From positions 1-7,646 of the forward strand of contig JAQVDG010000088.1 of assembly GCA_028698395.1 (NCBI GenBank): DNA of 7,646 nucleotides. The letters run 5' to 3'. Within the stretch, counting starts at the first letter, position 1, and every line of letters starts with the position of its first letter. This stretch comes from Weeksellaceae bacterium. GTDB taxonomy: Bacteria; Bacteroidota; Bacteroidia; Flavobacteriales; Weeksellaceae. The position numbers and the translations under genes are program-made. Below the pieces are notes generated by a model. That model had not been told where the DNA came from, searched no databases, and was given only the letters and a program-made list of their open reading frames with translations. Below, piece by piece: positions 1 through 7,334 of this stretch.

Positions 1-300
1 AGAGGTGGTTACATAGCGAGAGGTACAAAGGTTTTGAAAAACCTACCAATCAGAAAGATTGATTTTTCAGATTCCAAACAAAAAACACTTCACGACAAAA
101 TCGTAGAAACTCAAAAAGAATTAATCAGCATTTATGACCAAATAGATGCAAACGTAGGAAATAAAAGGGCTTTAACCCCACTACAAGGACAATTTGTAAG
201 AGAGAAAGCCAACCTAGAAAAGCTATTAGCTAAATTATACGATTTAGGTAGTGAAGATTCATTAATCCCATTAATCAAAGAATTGTATGAAGCTAATTAA
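1..300 (+). CDS. C-terminal fragment of a TaqI/Eco57I-like restriction-modification protein (5' end outside window)
   Basis: The reading frame is open from the first base and ends at TAA 298-300, so the gene starts upstream and only about 99 residues are visible. The beginning (RGGYIARGTKVLKNLPIRKI) has the look of the end of a TaqI-like C-terminal specificity domain, where an 'L-K-N-L/I-P-I-x-K-I' strand precedes a helical tail. The rest is a charged helical, probably coiled-coil tail typical of the C-terminus of Eco57I-type and type IIG enzymes. In that family this end contributes to DNA target recognition; the catalytic motifs would be upstream and cannot be checked. TTG at 34 could serve as a start in principle, but the coding frame continues upstream of it, so I treat the gene as 5'-truncated by the window edge. 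Its last 14 bases overlap the start of the next methyltransferase, suggesting translational coupling. Family assignment rests on a short segment. Confidence 0.7.
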   Translation, partial: RGGYIARGTKVLKNLPIRKIDFSDSKQKTLHDKIVETQKELISIYDQIDANVGNKRALTPLQGQFVREKANLEKLLAKLYDLGSEDSLIPLIKELYEAN

Positions 301-1894
301 AAACGCAACAGCCGAGAAATTGAGAGGTGGATTTTATACACCTGAGCCAATTGCTGCATTCATTTTGAAATGGGGCATCAATGGAAGTTCTGATTATGAA
401 ATTTTAGAGCCGAGTTGTGGTGATGGTGTTTTCCTTGAACAACTCAAAGAGAACAACTATAAATTCAAATCGGTAACAGCTATTGAGTTTGATGAAGTGG
501 AAGCCGAAAAAGCGGATGAAATCAAACTCAATAACAAGAATGTAATTAATACAGATTTTCATTTGTATTGCAATGAAACCACCCAAAAATTTGATTTAGT
601 GGTTGGAAATCCGCCTTACATTCGTTATCAATATTTTCAGGAAGAACAGCAAAATGAAGCCATCAGGGTTTTCAATCGAGCTAAACTGAAATACTCCAAA
701 CTGACCAATGCTTGGGTATCTTTTGTAGTTGGTTCAAGTTTATTGCTTAAAGAAAAAGGCAAAATTGGCTTTGTGATTCCTGCGGAATTGTTGCAGGTTT
801 CGTATGCTCAACAACTCCGTGAGTTTTTGGCTCATTTCTATAATAAAATCAACATCATTTCTTTTGAAAAGCTAGTTTTCCCTGACATTCAGCAAGAAGT
901 TGTTTTACTGCTTTGCGAGAAAAACGGAAGCGATTCTCATTTGATTGAACACCTTGAATTAAAAGACGCTTCCGACCTTGAAAAGTTGGATGTAAACATC
1001 CTGAAAAGTCCTTCCAAAAAGATAGATTTTAATTCAAACAAATGGACTTATTACTTTTTGGAACAAGAAGAAATCGACTTTTTAGAACAGATTGCCAAAA
1101 AACGAAAAGTTCCGACAATTGGAAATTACGCCAGCGTAGAAGTTGGCATTACCACAGGAGCAAATGATTATTTCACTGTTCCTTTGCCTGTTGTAGAAGC
1201 ATACGACCTGAAAGAATACGCAAAGCCAATGGTTGGCAGAAGCGTTCAGGTAAACAGCGTAATTTTTACAGAAAAGGATTGGAAACTTAACAGGCAAACC
1301 AAAGCAAAAGCCCACTTATTGGTATTCCCTGCAAAAGAGAAAATCAACGGACACAAAGGAGCTAACTCTTACATTCGTTTGGGTGAATCAATGGGCGTTA
1401 ATAAAGGTTACAAAACAGGCATTCGTGATGATTGGTTTGTGATTCCTTCCATCAAACTTTCAGATGCCTTATTTATCCGTAGAAACAACCTTTACCCACG
1501 TTTAATTCTGAACGAAGCAAACGCATATACAACCGACACAATGCACCGTGTATTTATGAAAAAAGACACGGATAAAAACGCCTTCATAGCCAGTTTTTAC
1601 AATTCATTGTCATTGGCTTTTTCTGAAATTGTTGGTCGTAGTTATGGCGGTGGTGTTTTGGAACTAATGCCAAGCGAAGCAGGAAAGATACTGCTCCCCT
1701 ACCAAACCGACAATGCAGATTTACTTGCCACCATTGACAAAATGATGCGAGATAAAAAAAGCATTGACGAAATTTTAAAAATCACCAATAAGCAAATTCT
1801 GAAAGATGGATATGGCTTTACGGATAAGGAAATAAAATTGGCAGATAGCATTTGGAAAAAGCTTTCAGCAAGGAGATTAAATAGGAGTAAATAG
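287..1894 (+). CDS. N6-adenine DNA methyltransferase, gamma class, with TaqI-like specificity region
   Basis: A 535-residue protein with a complete methylase core in gamma-class order. GGFYTP (residues 14-19) is the motif X region, EPSCGDGVFLEQL (41-53) is the SAM-binding motif I, and NPPY (108-111) is the catalytic motif IV of N6-adenine methylases. After the core, residues about 250-470 form a target-recognition-like region ending in SYGGGVLELMPSEAGKILLP (452-471), resembling the end of TaqI-like specificity domains. A helical tail follows. It should transfer a methyl group from SAM to adenine in a specific DNA site, protecting host DNA. No nuclease motif is evident in the protein itself, so any cognate restriction activity would lie in the upstream partial protein or the downstream PD-(D/E)XK protein. 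ATG at 287 lies inside the end of the previous gene (14-base overlap), and motif X follows soon after it, which supports this start. The recognition sequence cannot be predicted from sequence alone. Confidence 0.9.
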   Translation: MKLIKNATAEKLRGGFYTPEPIAAFILKWGINGSSDYEILEPSCGDGVFLEQLKENNYKFKSVTAIEFDEVEAEKADEIKLNNKNVINTDFHLYCNETTQKFDLVVGNPPYIRYQYFQEEQQNEAIRVFNRAKLKYSKLTNAWVSFVVGSSLLLKEKGKIGFVIPAELLQVSYAQQLREFLAHFYNKINIISFEKLVFPDIQQEVVLLLCEKNGSDSHLIEHLELKDASDLEKLDVNILKSPSKKIDFNSNKWTYYFLEQEEIDFLEQIAKKRKVPTIGNYASVEVGITTGANDYFTVPLPVVEAYDLKEYAKPMVGRSVQVNSVIFTEKDWKLNRQTKAKAHLLVFPAKEKINGHKGANSYIRLGESMGVNKGYKTGIRDDWFVIPSIKLSDALFIRRNNLYPRLILNEANAYTTDTMHRVFMKKDTDKNAFIASFYNSLSLAFSEIVGRSYGGGVLELMPSEAGKILLPYQTDNADLLATIDKMMRDKKSIDEILKITNKQILKDGYGFTDKEIKLADSIWKKLSARRLNRSK

Positions 1895-1903
1895 TTTGAA
1901 AAT

Positions 1904-2410
1904 ATGATTACACACGACCCTTCTGAATATATAAGAGGAATTCAGCAAATACTAATCTCTGATAAAAAGAGAATTGGGTTTCTATTTGGTGCTGGAAGTT
2001 CACTTTCTCGAAAAAGCGAGAAATCACTTACAGTACCTGCAATCGGTCAGATGACGACTGAAATTATAAAAGCAGTAGGTGAAGTAGAAGGAAAATATAA
2101 AACTGCATTAGAAGAGATAAAGAAAGAACTAGGTGAACAAAACTTCAATATAGAAACAATCTTATCTAACCTTGAACAAAAAGCAAGTTTTATAGGAGGA
2201 GGAACATTAAACACTTTGAAAAAGGATGATTTCGAAAATCTTATAGTCGAAATTAAAAAGAATGTTAGAAAAATGGTTAGTGTCCACAAAATTGAGGATA
2301 CAAAAATCGCAACTAAAGACATTGTGAGTGAGTTAGTTCACACTGATTTTGCTAACTGGATAGGTCAGGCAGAAAGAAAATATCCAATTGAAATATTTAC
2401 TACAAAATAA
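1904..2410 (+). pseudogene. N-terminal remnant of SIR2-family defence protein (SIR2 partner of HerA)
   Basis: A 168-residue N-terminal piece of a SIR2-like protein, starting at ATG 9 bases after the methylase stop. RIGFLFGAGSSLS (residues 23-35) carries the GAGxS NAD-binding signature of SIR2-like domains. It is followed by a 'P-x-I-G-Q-M-T' helix (45-51), and FNIETILSNL (81-90) resembles the 'NIE-x-hL' segment of the family. The piece ends in YPIEIFTTK then stop, just where family members continue 'TTNYD', the conserved Asn/Asp NAD-site motif. The downstream half of the Rossmann fold, with the remaining NAD-site residues, is therefore missing. In intact SIR2-HerA systems this protein is an NADase that depletes NAD+ on phage infection. 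Here it should be inactive. The remaining frame has no internal stop, so the damage is probably recent. Three 60-base samples from this and the HerA remnant are lower in G+C (15, 17 and 21 of 60) than three from the flanking genes (23-25). Confidence 0.78.
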
Positions 2411-2424
2411 TCTATGATGGTTTG
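2396..2424 (+). other. Deletion junction fusing SIR2 5' part to HerA 3' part
   Basis: Up to about 2405 the SIR2 frame reads 'EIFTT' followed by AAA TAA. From about 2407, in another frame, the sequence reads IIYDGLFWG, a plausible internal HerA segment leading to Walker B. The HerA frame has a TGA at 2389-2391 and no ATG before Walker B, so it is not an independent complete gene. SIR2 proteins normally continue from TTN into YD, and the HerA side also encodes YD (tatgat, 2413-2418). Short shared sequence at the break is therefore possible, which would fit a microhomology deletion. From typical sizes of SIR2 and HerA partners, roughly 1.5-2 kb may be missing; this is an estimate. An assembly collapse would look the same. 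Confidence 0.65.
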
Positions 2425-2931
2425 TTTTGGGGAGTGAACACTAAAGTTGGTGGTAAAAATCAACCGTTATTAATCGTTCTTGAAGAAGCACATAGTTACT
2501 TAAAGGCAGGTGAACATTCAATATCTTCAAGAACTGTTCAAATGATTGCAAAAGAAGGAAGAAAATACGGGGTAGGTTTGTTATTAGTTACCCAAAGACC
2601 ATCTGAATTAGATGAAACTGTTCTAAGTCAATGTGGAACAATGATAGCTTTAAGAATGAACAATTCAAAAGATAGAGGACATATAAGATCTGTTGTTCAA
2701 GATGAATTACAAAGTATGGTTGATTTACTTCCAAGTTTAAGAACAGGAGAAGCATTAATTTCAGGAGAAGCTGTAAAAATACCATCAAGAGTGAAATTCT
2801 TTAAAATATCTAACGCTCCGAAAAGTTCTGACCCAAAGGCATCTGAAAAATGGCTTCGAACAATTGAAAACACTGAAAATGAATACAAAAGTCTTTTAAA
2901 ATCTTGGCGAAATAAAAATTATAAATTATGA
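2407..2931 (+). pseudogene. C-terminal remnant of HerA-type ATPase
   Basis: The C-terminal part of a HerA/FtsK-superfamily (DUF87-like) ATPase. Numbering from the TTG at 2422, it contains Walker B LLIVLEEAHSYL (16-27), then GVGLLLVTQRPSELDETVLS (50-69), the sensor-like 'TQRPS' segment typical of HerA. Next are MIALRMNN and the conserved 'LPSLRTGEALISGEA' hairpin near the end. The Walker A P-loop and N-terminal HAS-barrel expected upstream are absent. The frame is open only from 2392, and the first credible HerA residues are IIYDGLFWG from 2407. Without Walker A it cannot bind ATP normally, so it is called a remnant even though a shortened 169-residue product could be translated from TTG 2422. 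In intact systems HerA forms a hexamer that scaffolds and activates SIR2. The TGA stop overlaps the ATG of the next gene by four bases, showing that the original operon coupling survives. Confidence 0.8.
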
Positions 2932-3149
2932 GTGTACCAGAAATGATTCCAGTAAGTTCATCCAATATTGAAAGTATTGGTTATGACGAGCAAAACGAAC
3001 AAGTTTATGTAAGATTCCTTAATGGAAGTCTTTATGTTTATAAAGGTGTTCCTTTACACGAATTTGAAAATTTACGAGATGCTCCTTCATTAGGGTCATA
3101 TCTCCATAGAAACTATAAAAATGTTTATCCCTATGAAAGAATCGGGTAA
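2928..3149 (+). CDS. KTSC-domain small protein
   Basis: A 73-residue protein that is essentially a single KTSC domain. SSNIESIGYDEQNEQVYVRF (residues 11-30) is the signature beta-hairpin, followed by 'NGSLYVYKGVP' (32-42), 'APSLGSYLHRN' (52-62) and 'VYPYERI' (66-72), all in the family's order and spacing. The domain is named from its occurrence at the C-terminus of some lysyl-tRNA synthetases, and stand-alone copies are common in phages and bacteria. Its biochemical role is not established, though nucleic-acid binding has been suggested. The ATG shares four bases with the HerA stop (ATGA), and the end overlaps the next gene, so it is translated as part of the same operon. It appears intact. 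Its position between a HerA remnant and a nuclease suggests an accessory role in defence, but that is inference from neighbourhood only. Confidence 0.85.
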   Translation: MSVPEMIPVSSSNIESIGYDEQNEQVYVRFLNGSLYVYKGVPLHEFENLRDAPSLGSYLHRNYKNVYPYERIG

Positions 3150-4179
3150 AGACCTAATAAAAATAAACCAACAACTCAAAAGAATTGAAATCAAAGAATT
3201 TGAAATCGAAAATCAAATCGTTTTCAATTACTTTGACAATCTTCCTGCAAATGAAAGAGATGAGAAATTGCTAAGAGCAATTTACATTGGCGTATTGGCT
3301 TTAATGGAAGATAGAATTTCATCTTTTCTTTCAAAGACATCCAACGAGTTAGGTACAGAACTCGAAAGTTTGAAAATGATTTTTGAAATGAAGAAAGAAC
3401 TTTTCTATAAATCAACCATCAAAGGAACTTTGGCAGAAGATGAAATTGCGGATTTTTTAAATCAATATTTTGCCGACAAACGCCTAAAAGATAGAGCATT
3501 TTTGACAGGCAATTCAGCGGGTAATTTACCAAAAAACAAAACAGGAGATATCATCTGTGAAGTAAATGGAACTCCTGATTTAAAAATTGCTATTGAGTGT
3601 AAGTTTGACAAAAGTGTTCGATTAGGAGATATTGAGAGCAAAGATATTTTCACTCGTAAGTCTGACACAGCTTGGAGTCAGTTAATAGAAGCACAAGCCA
3701 ACAGAGACAGCAAAGTAAGTTTGATTGTTTTTGATATTTCGTTAGTTGAAAACTCCATTCTTAAGAATTTTGAAAATGTAGGTTACATTCCCGGAGTTGG
3801 TTTCGTTGCCATTATCAATTCACAAAAGGGAGATTACAGCAATTTAGCCATTGCCTATATGTTGGCTCGTGACATTGCATTAAATGCAAGAGAAATCGAA
3901 CTAGACAAAGATGTTCTAGCAATGATGGTAAACCGTATCATCAAAGACATTAACGAAGTATTGACAATAAAATCTTTGGTTCAAAACAACATTGACAATA
4001 ACAAAGCAATTTTAAAGCAATTGGAAAAATCAATCCTATTGATGGAATTCAATCAAGAATATTTGAAACGCTTTTTAAGTCAAGGAACATTAACCAAAAA
4101 AGACTTGCTAGACTTTTATTCGGGTGAAGATGTAAAAGACAAATATCGTTTAATTGAAAAGGAAATTAATGAACTATAA
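3121..4179 (+). CDS. PD-(D/E)XK nuclease-like protein with helical flanks
   Basis: A 352-residue protein whose middle shows a restriction-endonuclease-like core. KGTLAEDEIADFL (101-113) resembles the acidic helix A, with E106 or E108 as the candidate residue. GD at 142-143 supplies the metal-binding Asp. IAIECKFD (156-163) is the E-x-K strand (E159, K161). WSQLIEAQANR (185-195) matches the Gln-bearing helix that commonly follows. This ordering supports an Mg2+-dependent DNA nuclease fold. Residues 1-95 and 255-352 are mostly charged helices, probably for oligomerisation or partner binding. I cannot name a closer family. The first ATG (3121) overlaps the KTSC gene by 29 bases; the ATG at 3133 (M5) would reduce this to 17 and is an equally possible start. 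The gap to the primase-helicase is 11 bases. It is the most likely cleaving component here, either as effector beside the primase-helicase or as restriction partner of the methylase. Confidence 0.72.
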   Translation: MFIPMKESGKDLIKINQQLKRIEIKEFEIENQIVFNYFDNLPANERDEKLLRAIYIGVLALMEDRISSFLSKTSNELGTELESLKMIFEMKKELFYKSTIKGTLAEDEIADFLNQYFADKRLKDRAFLTGNSAGNLPKNKTGDIICEVNGTPDLKIAIECKFDKSVRLGDIESKDIFTRKSDTAWSQLIEAQANRDSKVSLIVFDISLVENSILKNFENVGYIPGVGFVAIINSQKGDYSNLAIAYMLARDIALNAREIELDKDVLAMMVNRIIKDINEVLTIKSLVQNNIDNNKAILKQLEKSILLMEFNQEYLKRFLSQGTLTKKDLLDFYSGEDVKDKYRLIEKEINEL

Positions 4180-4190
4180 GCTTCCTTTAA

Positions 4191-7154
4191 ATGAATGTTT
4201 CCCCTTCATCGCAAATCCAACTTTTCCGCTCCCTATTCAAAGGACGTGAAGATGTGTTTGCAGTTCGTTGGGAGAAAGGAAACAAATCTGGCTATATGCC
4301 TGCTTATTTTTATGACCCATATCGTTTAAGGGTACATAAAATGAATGGAGGAACATTTCAGAATTTCACAGAAAAGTCTTATCTGAAACTTACAGGTGAA
4401 CAAATTCAAAAGCATTTGGACGGTTTTCATCAGATTGGAGTTTATCCCTTATTACAAGACAATACCACTTGGTTTTTAGCCGCAGATTTTGATAAAGCCA
4501 ATTGGCAAAATGAAGCCGTTACCTTTCTTAATGCTTGTAAAGAAAAAGAAATCCCTACCTACTTGGAGCGTTCCCGCTCAGGAAATGGCGGGCACGTTTG
4601 GATATTTTTTGATAAACCATATCCTGCTATAAGAAGTCGAAAAATTTTTATTTCAATTTTAGAACAATCGGGTGCGTTTTCAATGTTTGATAAAAGCTCC
4701 AGTTTTGATAGATTGTTTCCCAATCAGGATTTTCTTTCAGGTAAAGGCTTTGGAAACTTGATTGCTTTACCATTTTATAAACCCACTTTTGAAAATGGGA
4801 ATAGCTGTTTTGTTCATCCCGAAACATTTGAACCTTTCACTGACCAATGGAATTTTCTGAAAAACATTCAAAAAGTTTCTACAGATCATTTAGATGAACT
4901 ATACAAAACATTATCGACTGATGTTCCGATAATAACAACGCAACCAACAAATGGAAAACTTAGCATTTCTTTAAGCAATACTATAAGAGTCCGCAGAAAT
5001 GGATTAACTCCAACACTAACCCATTTTCTAAAGGAAGAATTAAATTTTGCAAACTCGGAGTTTTTCATCAAAAAGAAATCGGGTAGAAATACATTTGAAA
5101 CAACTCGCTATTTTAAATTGATTGAGGAATCGGAAAGTGAAATTTCCATTCCAAGAGGATTTATAGGGAAGCTCTTACGTTTCTGCAAGGAATCGCAAAT
5201 CGATTTTGATTTTTTAGATGAAAGAAAGCTAAAACCATCAATTCTTTTTGCGTTTAATGCCGCTTTGCGAAATCATCAACTAGATGCAATTGAAACGGTT
5301 TCTAAAAAGGATTACGGAGTAATAGTTGCACCACCAGGTTCAGGAAAAACGGTTATTGGGTTAAAAATAATTGCGGATAAAGGACAACCAGCCCTTATTA
5401 TTGTTCACCGAAAACAATTATTGGAGCAATGGTCAGAACGGATAGAAGCATTTTTGGGTATTCCGAAAAGAGATATTGGCGTTATTGGTCAAGGGAAGTC
5501 AAAAATCGGCAAACAAATTACCGTGGCAACGATTCAAAGTTTACCCAAACAAATAGATTCCGGTCAAAATCAATTCGGAACTATCATTGTGGACGAATGC
5601 CATCACATCCCTGCCGAAACTTTCAGAAATACGATTGAAAAATTACAAACATATTATTTGTATGGATTGACTGCTACTCCTTTCAGAAAGTACAATGATG
5701 GAAAAATGATTTTTACTCATTTGGGAGAAATCATTGCCAATATTCAACCCACTGAAATTGAAAATTATAAACAGGCAAAAATTATCATCCGAAACACGGA
5801 ATTAGATGTTCCATATAACTCAAAAACCGATAATTTCGAAGCATTATCAAAAATATTGGTTCACGATACCGCCCGAAATAAACTGATATTAGAGGATGTA
5901 AAAAAAGAACTGAATCAGGGTAAAAAAGCGGTTATCATCACCGAACGAAAAGAGCATATTGATACGCTGTATTTGTTTTTAAAACATTCGTATGAAGCCA
6001 TTACCTTGAGTGGAGAAGATTCAGAAACTTCCAAAAAAACCAAATGGAAGACATTACAAGAAGGTAGCTTTCAGGTGTTAATTACAACAGGGCAATATTT
6101 TGGTGAAGGAACGGATTTACAAAATATTAGCTGTTTATTTTTGGTCTATCCATTTTCTTTTGAAGGTAAACTAATTCAATATATTGGCAGGGTGCAACGC
6201 TCGGAAATCAATCCGACCATTTATGATTTTCGAGATTATAAGATTGATTATCTCAACAGACTTTTCTTAAAGAGAAATACGTATTATCGAAAAATTGACA
6301 AGCAAGCAACTTTGTTTGATGAACCAAATGAGGAAATCCCATCTTTAAATTCCGTTTTAACTATTGACAAGAAAATCAAAGTTCCAATTGAGGAATTGGA
6401 GTTTCATTATGGAAGTGTGGCGTTCAAACATCCAATTGTTGAGATGAATACCGAACTTCTATTTCAGATTGAAAATATTGAAATAAGACCTGAATTTGAT
6501 GTGCTAAAACCCTATTTCATCAAAACCCTAAAATCAAAAACAATATTTGTTGAATTATTTGCCGAGTTTGAAAATGGAAAATTAGCTTCCCAATTAGCAC
6601 TATCAACGGATGTTGACCATATCAATAAAGAAGTGGTTGAGGGAGTGAAATTGCAGTTTCTGAATAAAGGATTACTCAAGCAGTTCAATCCCCAAAAGAA
6701 GAATATTTTGACCTCTGACGAATTACAAGCACAGAATAAAATGTATTCTAATGCAGAAGATTTGCTGAATGAAATTCTCAAAAACAAGCAATACAAGCAT
6801 TCACAACACATTCAATACCTAGCAGACAAACACGAAAGTCAAGTAATGAAGATTCGTTTTGTGTTGAATCCATTTTCATTCGTATTTCTGCTTGCAGGAG
6901 AGCAAAATTATTTTGTTGTTTTGGAAACCTTGGACACCGAAGAAGCGACTTACATTTGGCATACCCCAAAAAACAAAGCGTCATTAATTGAGGAAGTAAA
7001 ACAAATTGACAACCAACTTAACATTATTAGAGAAAAAGGAAGACAGACATTTTTAGAAAAAAGTCCTGACAACTTTACAAGAATTATACACGATTATTCA
7101 GACAACAAAAAAGGATTTATAATATGGAAATCAGCAATAGAAGAACTAATCTAA
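4191..7154 (+). CDS. AEP primase (TOTE-type) fused to SF2 DEAD/DEAH-like helicase
   Basis: A 987-residue two-part protein. The N-terminal third matches the TOTE-conflict-system archaeo-eukaryotic primase type. It opens with LFRSLFKGREDVFAVRW (11-27), then AADFDK (97-102) with the paired metal-binding aspartates D99 and D101. SRSGNGGHVWIFF (128-140) holds the nucleotide-binding S-x-G-x-G-x-H motif, followed by FDRLFPNQD (172-180) and GFGNLIALPF (186-195). From about residue 357 comes an SF2 helicase: H362-Q363 before motif I, APPGSGKT (380-387, Walker A), IIVHRKQLLEQW (403-414, Ia), IIVDECHH (465-472, Walker B), LTATP (493-497, III), GEGTDL (638-643, V) and QYIGRVQR (663-670, VI). All catalytic motifs are present, so both activities are probably intact. 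Residues about 700-987 form a C-terminal region I cannot assign. The start is supported by the primase signature lying ten residues in. It likely acts on DNA with the PD-(D/E)XK protein just upstream; the role is inferred, not proven. Confidence 0.88.
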   Translation: MNVSPSSQIQLFRSLFKGREDVFAVRWEKGNKSGYMPAYFYDPYRLRVHKMNGGTFQNFTEKSYLKLTGEQIQKHLDGFHQIGVYPLLQDNTTWFLAADFDKANWQNEAVTFLNACKEKEIPTYLERSRSGNGGHVWIFFDKPYPAIRSRKIFISILEQSGAFSMFDKSSSFDRLFPNQDFLSGKGFGNLIALPFYKPTFENGNSCFVHPETFEPFTDQWNFLKNIQKVSTDHLDELYKTLSTDVPIITTQPTNGKLSISLSNTIRVRRNGLTPTLTHFLKEELNFANSEFFIKKKSGRNTFETTRYFKLIEESESEISIPRGFIGKLLRFCKESQIDFDFLDERKLKPSILFAFNAALRNHQLDAIETVSKKDYGVIVAPPGSGKTVIGLKIIADKGQPALIIVHRKQLLEQWSERIEAFLGIPKRDIGVIGQGKSKIGKQITVATIQSLPKQIDSGQNQFGTIIVDECHHIPAETFRNTIEKLQTYYLYGLTATPFRKYNDGKMIFTHLGEIIANIQPTEIENYKQAKIIIRNTELDVPYNSKTDNFEALSKILVHDTARNKLILEDVKKELNQGKKAVIITERKEHIDTLYLFLKHSYEAITLSGEDSETSKKTKWKTLQEGSFQVLITTGQYFGEGTDLQNISCLFLVYPFSFEGKLIQYIGRVQRSEINPTIYDFRDYKIDYLNRLFLKRNTYYRKIDKQATLFDEPNEEIPSLNSVLTIDKKIKVPIEELEFHYGSVAFKHPIVEMNTELLFQIENIEIRPEFDVLKPYFIKTLKSKTIFVELFAEFENGKLASQLALSTDVDHINKEVVEGVKLQFLNKGLLKQFNPQKKNILTSDELQAQNKMYSNAEDLLNEILKNKQYKHSQHIQYLADKHESQVMKIRFVLNPFSFVFLLAGEQNYFVVLETLDTEEATYIWHTPKNKASLIEEVKQIDNQLNIIREKGRQTFLEKSPDNFTRIIHDYSDNKKGFIIWKSAIEELI

Positions 7155-7178
7155 GTCAGCCCACAGGTGTAAGCACAT

Positions 7179-7220
7179 TTGCAATTCGCACAAGCCAACG
7201 CAAAGACCAAAAATTGCAAA
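7179..7220 (+). terminator. Inverted repeat just after the operon, possible transcription end
   Basis: Perfect 9-base arms, tttgcaatt at 7179-7187 and aattgcaaa at 7212-7220, enclose a 24-base loop and begin 25 bases after the helicase stop. No T-run follows immediately; the nearest is at about 7254-7259. It is therefore a weak candidate terminator or a processing or stabilising structure, listed because of its position at the operon end. Confidence 0.3.
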
Positions 7221-7334
7221 AGAGCTTCCACCTTTGCCACCCGAAGGAAAATTATTTTTTAAAACCCCTTCCCTCTAAAATTTTTAAAACAGCCAACACA
7301 CAAGCCAGACAGACAGAAAACAGAAACTAAAAAA

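Noticed and set aside
404..586. Minus-strand open frame inside the methylase gene
   Set aside because: It lies opposite the motif I region of a well-supported methylase and its translation has no family features.
1082..1315. Minus-strand open frame inside the methylase gene
   Set aside because: Antisense to conserved coding sequence, with a low-complexity Cys/Phe-rich translation typical of a shadow frame.
2047..2322. Minus-strand frame with a hydrophobic, membrane-like translation
   Set aside because: The hydrophobicity comes from reading A-rich SIR2 coding sequence in reverse; there is no independent start context or family match.
1904..2931. SIR2 and HerA parts as one gene joined by programmed frameshift
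   Set aside because: A frameshift would join the halves but not restore the missing SIR2 NAD-site residues or the HerA Walker A, so a deletion is the simpler reading.
5429..5638. Plus-strand open frame inside the helicase
   Set aside because: Out of frame with motifs Ia to II of an intact helicase; the translation is Arg-rich with no recognisable features.
6512..6984. Two overlapping minus-strand open frames under the helicase C-terminus
   Set aside because: Both are antisense to continuous plus-strand coding, and their Cys/Leu-rich translations match no family I know.
7124..7330. Plus-strand frame overlapping the helicase end
   Set aside because: It overlaps the helicase by 31 bases in another frame and then follows A/C-rich non-coding sequence; the polar, repetitive translation looks accidental.
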